From assembly GCA_009763385.1 (NCBI GenBank), contig CM019824.1, positions 149,860,305 through 149,924,304 of the forward strand: a DNA stretch of 64,000 bases. Direction: 5' to 3'. Below are positions 10,372 through 21,300 of the stretch, piece by piece. Position numbers and translations under genes: made by a program. The stretch comes from Coix lacryma-jobi var. lacryma-jobi (taxonomy: Eukaryota > Streptophyta > Magnoliopsida > Poales > Poaceae). The notes beneath the pieces are model-generated. The model made no database searches. It had not been told where the DNA came from and saw only the letters and a program-made list of their open reading frames with translations. How positions within the stretch are numbered: position 1 is the stretch's first letter; each line of letters begins with the position of its first letter.

Positions 10372-12910
10372 CCCTGTTGCCGGAAAGGAGTACATAACCT
10401 TCGGCGACAATAGCAAAGGTAAGGTATTGTCTCGCGGGTCAGTGCAAGTTAATGAGCACTTTGTGTTGCGCGATGTTGCTCTTGTTTCTAACTTGCATTT
10501 TAACCTTCTTTCTGTTTCGCAACTCTTTGACGACGACTATGAGATTCGTTTTAAACCGAATCTCAGTCGTATTTTGGATCCTCAGGGCAATCTTGTGTGT
10601 TTGATTTCGCCCTTTGGAAAAGTCTTTCGTGCGAATTTCTCGGAGTCTTTTGGCACTTCTCGTTGTCTTGTGGCTGGACCTTCCTCCTCTGATCTTTGGA
10701 AGTGGCATAGGAGACTTGGACATTTGAGCTTCGACTTGCTTGCAAGGCTTAGTTCACTTGGCCTAATCCGAGGATTGCCCAAGTTGCATATGGAGAAGGA
10801 TCTTGTTTGCCACTCTTGTAGACACGGGAAGATGGTTGCCGCTCCCCACCATCCAGTGACTCAGGTCATGACCAAGCGCCCTGGAGAGCTTTTGCACATG
10901 GACCTTGTTGGTCCGGCTCGGGTGAGCTCTGTTGGGGAGAAGTGGTATGTGCTTGTTGTTGTTGATGACTTTTCGAGATATTCGTGGGTCTTCTTTTTAG
11001 CTGAGAAGACCGAGACTTTCTCCTTTGCTTGTAATCTAATTTTGCGTCTTCAGAACGAGTTCCCTTTGAACTCGATGCGAGCAATTCGGAGTAATAATAG
11101 TTCCGAATTCAAGAATTCGGATTTTGAGAAGTTTTGTAACTCTTTGGGTTTAGAGCATCAGTTTTCTCCCCCCTACACACCCCCTCAGAATGGTGTTGTA
11201 GAGAGGAAGAATCGGACCCTTGTTGAGATGGCCAGGACGATGCTCGATGAGCATAGGACCCCTAGGCGTTATTGGGTCGAAGCTATGAACACTGCGTGCT
11301 ATATTTCCAATCGCATTTTTCTGAGAGCTTTCTTGAAGAAGACTTCTTATGAGCTGCGTTTTGGAAAACTACCCAAGGTGAGTTATTTTCGAGTTTTTGG
11401 TTGCCATTGTTTTATACTCAAAACGGGCAATTTGGACAAGTTTGAGTCTCGTTCTTCTGACGGAGTATTTTTGGGTTATGGCACTCACACTCGCGCATAT
11501 CGTGTACTTAACCTTGATACTAACCGAGTCATGGAGACATCAGATGTCACCTTCGACGAGACTCTTGTTTGTCCTTCTTCTCGTTTTGAGCGTGTAGGTG
11601 ATCATGAGGTTGGCGAGCCTCTTTTTGATGACGAGGACGAGGGTGCTGAAGGTATAGATGATCCAGCACCCCCTCCACCTGTTGTGCCGCAAAGAGCGGC
11701 TTCTACGACGACTCACGGCCCCGACACCTCTTCTTCCTGGGGACCGTGGGATCCGCCACCCCGAGCGGTACCATTTGTACCCGGGGAGGCACCAGCTGCT
11801 GTTGAGGGGGAGGCCACTTCGGCAAGGGAGGCGCCACGACACATTCAGCGCCAGCACCCGCCTCAGCAGATGATCGGCAGCATCGACGAACGGGTTACTC
11901 GGTCCAGGTCACAGCACATATCTCACTTCGCTCATTTTGCTTTTGTTGCTAATTTTGAGCCCCGAGATGTTGGACACGCTTTGACGGATCCCGATTGGGT
12001 CAATGCCATGCATGAGGAGTTAGAAAATTTTGAGAGAAATCGGGTTTGGGTTCTAGTTCCTCCTCCTCCTGAGTGTAAGCCTATTGGGACAAAATGGGTT
12101 TTCAAAAACAAGCAAGGAGAGGATGGCCACGTTGTTAGAAACAAGGCCAGGCTTGTAGCGAAGGGTTATAGTCAGAAGGAGGGAATAGACTTTGAGGAGA
12201 CTTTTGCTCCTGTAGCTTGTTTGGAGGCTATTAGGATACTCTTGGCTTTTGCTGCATCCAAAGGTTTTAAACTCTTTCAAATGGATGTCAAGAGTGCCTT
12301 CTTAAATGGCTACATAGAAGAGGAAGTGTATGTTGAGCAACCCCCCGGTTTTGAAAATCCCAAGTTTCTAAACCATGTTTTTAAACATCACAAAGCTTTA
12401 TATGGTTTGAAACAAGCCCCTAGAGCCTGGTATGATAGATTGAAAACCTTTTTGCTTGCTAAGGGTTTTAAAATGGGATGTGTAGATAAAACGCTCTTTC
12501 TCCTCAAGCAAGGCAAAGACACTCTCTTGGTCCAGATTTACGTGGATGATATCATTTTCAGTGGTTCTTCTCACGCTTTGGTTGCCAAGTTTGCAGATAT
12601 TATGAGCAGGGTGTTCGAAATGAGCATGATGGACGAGCTAACGTTTTTCCTCGGGTTGCAAATCAAGCAATCCCGGGAAGGGACGTTCGTGCACCAGGGC
12701 AAGTACACCAAGGACTTGCTGAAGCGGTTCGATATGGGTGAGGCCAAGCCTCTTCCAACACCCATGTCGACGACGACTGCCCTGGATGCGGATGTGGATG
12801 GAGAAGCAGTGGACCAGAAGGAGTACCGCAGCATGATCGGGTCTCTCCTCTACCTGACGGCGACACGCCCGGACATCCAGTTCGCGGTGTGTCTGTGCGC
12901 GCGTTTTTAG
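10286..12910 (+). pseudogene. pol: Copia-1 pol: protease, integrase, reverse transcriptase
   Basis: Domains in order from about 10295: aspartic protease (D-S-G-C-S-R-H-M-T-G, residues 8-17), GAG-pre-integrase zinc segment (H-R-R-L-G-H...C-H-S-C, about 137-180), integrase core, a variable acidic/proline linker (about 440-530), and reverse transcriptase with Y-V-D-D (about residue 749). The integrase D-D-35-E triad is damaged: D203 and E303 are present, but position 267 is Asn (AAT at 11093-11095) within S-N-N-S-S-E-F. In Copia-2 the same site reads S-D-N-G-S-E-F. The frame stops at TAG 12908-12910 where Copia-2 has Gln. The element cannot integrate with its own enzyme. Confidence 0.92.
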
Positions 12911-13483
12911 GCGTCGCCTCGCACTTCTCACCGTCAGACGGTGAAGCGGATTTTCAGGTACCTTTGTTTCACACCTGAGTTCGGGATTTGGTATTCTGCT
13001 TCCTCCTCCCTCTCCCTTTGCGGCTATTCGGATGCCGATTTTGCTGGTTGCCGTATTGAGCGCAAGTCCACTTCTGGGACTTGCCAGTTTATTGGTTCTT
13101 CTCTTGTTTCGTGGTCTTCTCGCAAGCAGTCTAGTGTTGCCCAGTCTACCATGGAGGCTGAGTATGTTGCTGCGGCTAGCTGCTGTTCCCAGTTGCTTTG
13201 GATGATGGCCACTTTGCGTGATTTTGGTCTGAGCTTTACTCGTGTTCCTTTGCTTTGTGACAGCACGAGTGCTATTAGCGTTGCTAAGAACCCCGTGCTT
13301 CACTCGAAGACCAAACACATTGATGTGCGCTTTCATTTCTTGCGAGACCACCAGGAGAAGGGTGATATCGACCTTCGCCATGTCGATACTCATCATCAAC
13401 TGGCTGATATTTTCACCAAGCCTTTAGACGAATCAACCTTTAACCGGTTGAGGGGTGAGCTTGGTGTGTGTTTCCCCTTTTAG
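12911..13483 (+). pseudogene. pol: Copia-1 pol, end of reverse transcriptase and RNase H
   Basis: Same frame as the upstream pol, separated only by the TAG at 12908-12910. It carries the copia RNase H signature: S-D-A-D-F-A-G-C, then R-K-S-T-S-G-T-C-Q and S-T-M-E-A-E-Y-V-A, then C-D-S-T-S-A-I and the K-T-K-H-I-D-V-R-F-H-F motif. It ends at a TAG after G-V-C-F-P-F. RNase H degrades the RNA of the RNA:DNA hybrid during reverse transcription. Confidence 0.9.
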
Positions 13484-15037
13484 TTGGGGGAAACATTTTG
13501 GATCTTGTTATTTGACTAACTCTTCTGTCTTTCTTTTCTTTTGCATTTCAGCATACACATTTACATTCTGAGCTTCATGTTTATAATCACTAGAATGTAA
13601 CTATGCTCTATGTAGTATGCTCTGATGCTTATATTGATGCTTGTAGCTTATGCTCTTTCTGATCACTAGTACATGTTGTGAGCAGAGCTACTTTGAAATG
13701 GTGAATTTGCTTAAATACTTAAAATCTGAAAATGTTCACCATTAAGATATGCAACTAGCATGTGTAGGATGTGTTGAGTTTACTCGTGCTTTTCATATAT
13801 GCTAGGTTGCTATGTCTCTAGTTATGAGTCATTCACTTGCTTGGTCTGTTCATATCATGTTTAAAATTTGAACAAAGTTTCAGTGAATTGAAAAGATCGA
13901 GATGGGATTGCTTGTCAACACATCACGGTATCGAGACGGTTTCTCATTGCACTTTGAGTTAAACTTGAGCCGTGTAGTGTATGACCGAAACCATAGCTTT
14001 AAGCTTCTGATTGCTTCGGCATAGGCTTCACTCGGTTGAAAAGTTAGGCAATGACAAGCTTTCAACCTCTCGCAATCACATGCTAATATTTGAACTTGTG
14101 TAATTTCACCGCTGCAACTCCGATCTAAGTTGATTTCACAAGTGTATGTTTCATTCTTAAGCATGATGATTGAACTTTGCTAGGGGTAGTTCACCTTGTA
14201 TACATGTTTAGCACTTGTTCAGACTCCTGTTTATACATTGCTAGTGCTATTTTGATGGTGAATACCTTGTTGACTCAAACCTGCTCATTTCTGCTCATAT
14301 GTTCATATTTCATATCTGGTGATCAGTTTGAGCCTTTGCTGAGCTAGTATGCTGTTGTTGAGTCATTGAGATTATACTGTTTAGAGCATCTTTGCATTCT
14401 CCTGAATATATGCCTGAAGCTGCTAACTTGCATTTTGACTCTTATGCATGTTGGAAGGGGGAGAACCTCCCTTGTTCGCACTTTTTGTTGGTGCTTTTTC
14501 TGATGGGGAGAGTCTTTTACTTGATTAGTGCATTTTCAACTAAGGGGGAGAATTTGCAAATCATTTATGCTTCCCGAGTATTCATTTGAGGGAGAGTTTG
14601 CATGTCTCCTGGATGTTCAACTAAGGGGGAGTTCATGCTTCCCGAGTGTTTTCTTGGTTGTATGCACTAGTTGAGGGGGAGTTTTGCTGTCTCCTGCTGG
14701 CCGAAAGGCATTGATATCGAGCTTTCTTTGCTAGTTGTGTTGAGCCTCTGTGCCTCTATCTTGAGGGACTAGCATCTTGCTTCGATTTTTCAATTGGTGT
14801 CTGCTAGCGGTGTTGAGCCTATTCTACCTCTTCTTGAGGGCTAGCTTTGTTTTGCTTGGTTGCGTCGAGCCGTTGCCCATGTCTTTGGGGACCAAGTTCT
14901 TTCGCTCTTTCCACTTGACCTTCTTCGGCTTTGCTATGCTTTTGGGTCATTTGGTTGAGTTCTCTCTTTCTCCTTCCTCCTTCTTCCTTATTCTCTTTCT
15001 ATTATGATTTGTGTTGGTAGTTGACAATGCACTCATC
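13484..15037 (+). other. Copia-1 3' non-coding region with extra polypurine tracts
   Basis: No envelope-like gene is seen; the open frames here are short and hydrophobic or low-complexity. Five polypurine tracts resembling the real one occur at about 14454, 14541, 14588, 14624 and 14671 (AAGGGGGAGAA-like). A degenerate repeat built on GTTGAGCC...CTTGAGGGCTAGC follows at about 14740-14900. Repeated polypurine tracts upstream of the 3' LTR are a described Sirevirus hallmark. Confidence 0.75.
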
Positions 15038-15048
15038 AAGGGGGAGAT
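15038..15048 (+). promoter_or_regulatory. Copia-1 polypurine tract
   Basis: AAGGGGGAGAT directly precedes the 3' LTR. It is the expected primer for plus-strand DNA synthesis. Confidence 0.9.
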
Positions 15049-16976
15049 TGCGGATACATGGGTGTATGCCGGGTCTCTGAGTGATGAGTGATTGTCAACT
15101 GGGATGATGCGCATGTTCTTTGGCTTGTGTTGTGCAGGTGTCGAGCACGGATGCAGTGATCGAAGGCGAGTGAAGGTCAAGTAGAGACGTGCCGTGCCGA
15201 TGGACCGAGAGTGGCGAAGGACAGACGTGAGGCTTGGACTGAGGGACCAGAGGCCCGAGGATCAGCTGTGGTGGCTGGCAGACTGTGACGACGACAAGTG
15301 AAGAAGTGCGGTCATGTGTTACCTGAGTCGTGGACTCGGGGACACGTGTCGGTGGACGGGGTGCACGGGAGGTGCATCCCCTCAACGACGTCGGTTTGGT
15401 GGTAGAGCCAGAGAAAAACCATCGGATGGACGGTTTCCAGGTTTGGGCCTCAAAACCTGGGTGCGGATGGTTTCCGAGTTTGGCCACAAAACTCGGGCTG
15501 AGGACGGTTTCCAGGTTTGGGCCTCAAAACCTGGGTGCTGAGGGTTTGCTGAGTTTGGCCTCAAAACTCAGAAGCTGGTGGGCTGGTTTCCCGGTTTGGG
15601 CCTCAAAACCGGGGGTTGGCTGGAAAAGGCTGGTTTCCCGGTTTGGGCCACAAAACCGGGGGTGCAGAGCGAGGGCGGCACATGGCGGCGATCCGAAGGT
15701 TGCGTCGAGGCAACGCTTCGAATTGTGCGGGCATGGCCGTCGGATACACCTACCACCGAGTTGGTCCAGAATAACCCTAGGGTTTAGCTGGTTCGCTCTG
15801 TAATTAGAATAGTGAGGGGTAGAGTAGGAATTAGACTTAGGTTAGAATTAGGATAAGTAGAGGGAGACACCCTCCTCCCTTCCGATCTCAGTCATTTGCT
15901 CCTTTGCACTTAGGGTTTCCTGCTCTCCCATCCCCTGTTGTAGCTAGCTGAGATCCGCAGAGAGACTTGCCTCTATGTACTGTTGATTCTGAGGAAGTGA
16001 GGCCGTATCCTCACTATTGTAGCGTGTGGTAGCCACACGGTTGCAGATTCGTAGGTGTGATTTGCGCTTTGTTCGTGTTCTTCGCGGAATCCTTTTTCCC
16101 ACGATTCTCCCGTCGCTTGATCTCTTTGCTCGGTTCATATTTTGCAAAACCGTTTGAACCGAGTTGTTCTAGATCGTGAGGCACTTCTTTCCACCGAAGG
16201 AATTAACCTCTAACCTCACGGTCTAGGAGATCGAACGATTTTCGTGTTGGATCGGTTTTTGCTCTTTTGCCCCGATTTCTTCCAATTCCTCGATTTGGAG
16301 TTAGGTTCGAGCCATGATTCCCGTGGGATAGCTCACTAACATCCTTGTAACTCCTCATACCAAGTCTAGGCCTTAGTGCTTTTGATTCGGAGGAGATCGA
16401 GTGAATTCCACGGAAGAACTGCACTGCGTCGGGGGCATCGGACGCTCGAGTTCGTAGCATCGGACGCTGACCCCTTTGGCATCGGAGGCTCCGTTGCCAC
16501 GTGTCAAGATCTGACATTTTCTAAGGAGCATCGGACGCTACCATCGGACGCTCCGTTGTGCATCGGACGCGCCGGAGTGAGACCATCGGACGCTGAGATT
16601 TCACTGTTCACAGCGTCCGATGCGTATGCAGTAAGGTTTCTGAGGGGCTCTGTTCACATCGGACGCTGCAGGTGCTAGGGCATCGGACGCTAGCCAGCTT
16701 CCGATGCTGCTGATTCAGCACTGATTCGTCCTTCGTTTGCTCATCCGTTATCGGATTTGGTTTTGGGCTTTTGCGTTGAGTTTTTAGAGTTGTGTAGTGT
16801 CCCGCTGTGCTTCTTGGTAGCATCCACCCTACATCTAGGGTCGTGGACATTAGCAAGCTCTAGGGTTTATCCTTCAGGGTGATTCTCGGGACAGTGGCTA
16901 CTAGTTTCCGAAAGGAAATTTTGAAGCTTCCATTCATCCCCCTCTGGTCGCTTTGTGGTTGCTTCTCGGTCCTTCA
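15049..16976 (+). repeat. Copia-1 3' LTR
   Basis: Matches the 5' LTR over its full 1,928 bp, with about 28 substitutions and two small compensating indels by eye. It carries the same hairpin array (15437-15660) and CATCGGACGCT array. The TSD CTACA follows at 16977-16981. Confidence 0.95.
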
Positions 16977-16981
16977 CTACA

Positions 16982-17005
16982 AGCCCATTCGCTCCCTTCA
17001 CCACA
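16982..17005 (-). mobile_element. SINE 5' end and its outer target-site duplication
   Basis: 16982-16995 is the 5' tip of the split minus-strand SINE, upstream of the A box. CTTCACCACA (16996-17005) is the second copy of the SINE TSD, first seen at 5314-5323. Confidence 0.8.
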
Positions 17006-18346
17006 TCTAATCATGCCGTTATGACGCTATACAATCCGTCGCTTTTGAAAGCGTGCGTCCTGTTTTATTTTCCGTTAGATGACACGTAGCTTTCCCGCCT
17101 TTTCTTTCTTTCTCTGCCTTGCCTCCTGCTTTTCTTTTGTATCTACCTCTCCTGAGGAGTAGGACAGTCACTCTCCGGTGTTGTTTGGAAGCCACTTTTC
17201 AAGGGACGTCACCTCAATATGGCCAAGCAAATATATTGGTGCATTTCCTACCGAAACATGTCAAGGTGAAAGACACCCTGACTTTTCAATAAACCTGAAA
17301 CCTACCTCATTGCTCACTTCAAAAGTCAAAGCAAATAACTCATCTAGCCTTTAAAGTACTGCCTAAACACAAAAGGAAAAAAAAATAGAACCAATTGTTC
17401 TCATCTGGCACTAGAATTTCACCTCAATTTTGTTTTTACCTTGTCAAAAATTTAGCTTTTCAATTCATATGCATAATCTTTCCACTTGCTCCTATATATG
17501 TTCTTTATTTCGAGAAGGACAATAGTTGCACAAGCTTTGGCAATAACACTAGTACACAAACTATGTCTACTCTATCACAGTAAAAATTGATTTCTATATT
17601 GACAGTAATTTTTGACCGTCGGTGTTAAAGACCTGTGAAAAACAGGGCATTTTCATTTGTGATAGTTTTAAATCGCTAGTGTACATGGATTTCTACCAGC
17701 GGACCTATTATATTTAGTAACTCTAAATAGATTTTTTTTTTCAAAAAACACAGGTTGCAAAGTAGAAAATATCTTTTTTTACAAATACATTGGTTGTATT
17801 AAAGTAAAGGACAACAATTGCACCCTTGATTTTCATAATGAACACTAGTCCAACATATCGATCATATCCTAGTTCAACATTCATCCGATACTTGATTGCT
17901 GGACCGGGATAGATAAAGCTTGCACAATTAAGCGACGCCCAAGATGCATGAAACATACATTAGTGTTTTTCTTTAAAAAAATCTCTTAAAAGGCCTTTTT
18001 ATATATTAGTGCTTTTTTGCAGGAGTAAACCTCTACTACTTAACCATGTATAATATTATTAGTGGACCAAACCAATCATCAATGGAAGAATATATAGCGT
18101 ATCAGCTTACTGGTAGAAGATTTGGTCCACACAGTAGGAAAAGCAGCAGCATTTTCCCCTTGTCCAGATGGAGGAACCTATCAAACGCATCTAAACAACC
18201 AGGAAAGCATGATTCCCCCAATTAATAGTTGAGGCCAGTACAAGTCTACAAGGCATATTGCAGCACTTTATATCGGCATTTGTTTTCAAGCCTAAAGCTA
18301 GCTCTAGCTAGATACCTCATTGTCAAAAGGGGGGAGAGCGAGAAGG
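17006..18346. other. Intergenic, nothing recognised
   Basis: AT-rich sequence. A CACTAGTACA-like word near 17550 and CTAGTGTACA near 17680 are oppositely oriented and could be ends of a small element, but the match is too weak to call. No coding gene is seen. Confidence 0.35.
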
Positions 18347-21300
18347 TTGTGTAATGTAGCACCTGGTTTTAAAGAACAAAACCAGATACGCCATATGTGT
18401 GTTCAGGAAGTCCACACATACAACCACAGAAGGAAAATATATCAAAAACAGTGTTCTATATAACGAAACACAGCTATAACTAAAACTTACATCAAAGTTA
18501 AGCGGAACGAAAACTAATCTTCTTTTCAGACTCCATTCTTCACAGGGACAGCTGACTGGGGGTAACATATGCCTAGCACTTCCATCAGTCTTCTACGAAA
18601 CTCATCTTTATCTCCACCACGCTTCCGCTTCGCGACTCTGATGGAGACTGAGGTGTGGGGGAAATAGCAAGGGTGAGCACATGTCGTACTCAGCAAATAT
18701 AACATGGGGTTATGTAGCTCAAATGGCTTGACACTGGTTTACTGCGATTAGCACTTTTAGTTGGTCAAGATTTTAGCATTAAATAGTCATTAAGTTGTGC
18801 TTGCAAACCCAATTAAACCACATGGATAATAATATGGCAACATCATCAGAATCACAAATATGATAGTAACGTGAACAAAAGTAAATTTCGTTTAAGTGGT
18901 TAGTCTGCAAGTTTTCCGAGCCGCTCGTGACCGTGAGCACGGCTGATATATCAGTTTTAATACTCTGCAGAGTTTGTACAACTTTACCCGTGAGTCATGA
19001 TCCCCATATGCCAGGGGTTGCAAATCCCATATCACCTCTTCCAAGGAAGTGCGGCAGGGTACACTATGAAGTCTTTCGAGGTTCCCATAACAAGATAGTG
19101 GCCACTAGGTTTCCAATCGGCAAGCAGATATAGGAACACCCCTTTCCGATGGCACATTCCTTCCCGGCTATACACATGAGACCAGGCGGCCGTCCTATAC
19201 CCGAGTCGGCGAGCCCCTTTTGTGCCCTTTCGGGTAACCACCATCAAGCGAGGAGAGGTCCTCGAACCAACTAAAACCAGAGCCATGTAGCCCTCACGGT
19301 TGTACTGTATGTCCCAGCTTTTGCCCGCAGAAGATCATTTAGGGGGTCAGATGTTCACATTACCGTGGAAACAAGTTATCAGTATATGTTGCACATATTA
19401 TTAGTCATCTCGTTTGTTCATATAGATTAGAGTTAAGCACTAGCAGATCTACCCATATGCATATATCCCACGGTAACAAGGTATAAAGTTGAATCAACTA
19501 GGAATACCTATGGTTTGCATATTAGACACATGCATATGAATAGTGAATTTTAAATGAATAGGCAACAAGGATGGTCCCACGATATACTTGCTTGTTACAC
19601 TTGACCAATTCTCACATCTTCAGCTCTGGGTCATCACCTTCTGATCTTCAGCGCGCACAACCAGTCGTCGTCTACTCGTATCAAGCACCACACATAGGCA
19701 GACATACAAGCAAACAACATAGACGACTATGAACAACACAACGTACTAAAAGAGAGCTCGTACTACGGTCGCGGGATCGCGCACGAAACGACTGAGAGAC
19801 ACGTCTACCGAGAATTTTATATGATAAAAGGAAGAACTACCAGCTTGTTTTATTTTAATTAAATAAACTCATGACAAAATATTAATTCAGATTAGAGAAC
19901 AACATATTTTAATTTTAAAGCCGGATTAGACTAATCATATTTTATTCATAAACAATTTTATAATATTAATTAAACCATTTAAACATTTGTAATTTTAGAA
20001 AACATAGATCATATAAGAGCAACTAATCGAATCATGATATATGTTATATGTTTCGTGTTTAAACTAATCAAATTATAAATTAAAAACATATTTACACTAG
20101 TGATTAATCATATTAACATTTATGTATAAAATATCGAAATATAAAACCTATGTTGATTTTAATTATAAATCGGTTGTAGGTTTATTAATCAATTTAATAT
20201 TTAACTTTATATGGAAAAACATGTGACATTAAAAGCATTAAACACTACTGCGTAGATCGTGGCGACACAAAACTAACGCAACTAGAACGGAATGAGACGG
20301 AGATTAACCGATTAAACGATGGAAATTAACGCTGAGTGGCAAAACTGTAACGTGGCGACACAAAACTAACGGAATGAGACGGAGATTAACCGATTAAACG
20401 ATGGAAATTAACGCTGAGTGGCGAAACTGTAAATAAGATCACCTTGACCTTCTCCTTTATCTGGACTGCCGTCGTGACCACCACGGAGCAGTACTGGTGC
20501 GTGCATAGGGAGAGCCGGAGAGGGGCTTGGGCCGGAGCTTCCGTGGACGGCCGGCATGGCGGCGTGGTGGTGCCAGGCCGCGGTCAAGCGCGAGGGCTCG
20601 GCCGGCCCGCACGATCGCCCTCAGGGCGACGGCGGCCTGCCTGCCTGAGCAGGGCAGCGCCTGCTCCCCTTGCTCGCAGGTCCGGCAAGGCACGAGACAG
20701 AGCGGTAGGGCCGTAGGACGGAGGCTCCAGGCCCGCAAGCGATGGGGCTGGCTACAGGAGCGAGGAAGGAGACCGGAGGAAGGACAGAAACGAAGAAATC
20801 GTCGTCATGCATGGTTGACCTCGCCAGAAAAGAGGAAGAAGGTTAGGCAACAATTAAACCGTGATGGATTCGTGAAAAGGAAGACACCACGGTGTAGAGA
20901 ACGATGAGAGCTACCTCATGGTGGTCTCGGAATTCGCCGGGGACGTTGGAGATGGGCGAAAACGCTCGCCGAACGTTCACCGGAAGTTCGCGGAGTAGAT
21001 GAGATGTGAAACTTCGGCTTTAGATTTAGAACGATAGGAGTAGCGGCTCGCGAAACGGGCCGTACTTTTGGACTCCTCACGATGAGATGAACACCGATAT
21101 GTATATATATGTAGGGTTTGGATAAGTTTGAAAAACGGGATATTTTATTAATTTCGGATTTAATTAATTTCGGGATTAAAATAATTCCAGAAAAGTCCAG
21201 AATTGTTATTTAAGTCACGAAAAATACTCCGATGGCTCCGAAAATTCTAGGAAAATTCTCAGAGATACTTTGAAATATAATGAACCCAAATAAAGTATTT

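Larger units (their letters stand above)
5597..16976 (+). mobile_element. Copia-1: complete Sirevirus-like LTR retrotransposon
   Basis: An 11,380-bp element with two 1,928-bp LTRs (TGCGG...CTTCA), TSD CTACA, an initiator tRNA-Met primer site and a polypurine tract. Domain order is gag, protease, integrase, reverse transcriptase, RNase H, which is the Ty1-copia order. Long LTRs with inverted-repeat arrays, a long 3' non-coding part and several extra polypurine tracts match the Sirevirus group. By manual comparison the LTRs differ at about 28 sites (about 1.5%), mostly transitions, so the insertion is fairly young. Coding capacity is broken by two TAG stops and by loss of an integrase catalytic residue. 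It inserted into a SINE. Confidence 0.95.

Noticed and set aside
13880..15007. An envelope-like gene in the Copia-1 3' region, as in some Sireviruses
   Set aside because: Open frames are at most 94 codons, on both strands, with no conserved membrane-protein pattern beyond a short hydrophobic stretch.
17550..17690. Possible small CACTA- or hAT-like element with CACTAGTACA and CTAGTGTACA ends
   Set aside because: The inverted ends match over only a few bases and no target-site duplication was found.
18350..18354. Left end of solo LTR 3 at a TG dinucleotide (18350)
   Set aside because: The neighbouring 5 bp (GGTTG) do not match the right flank TTGTG, whereas 18347-18351 does. The exact end is left open, with 18352 preferred.
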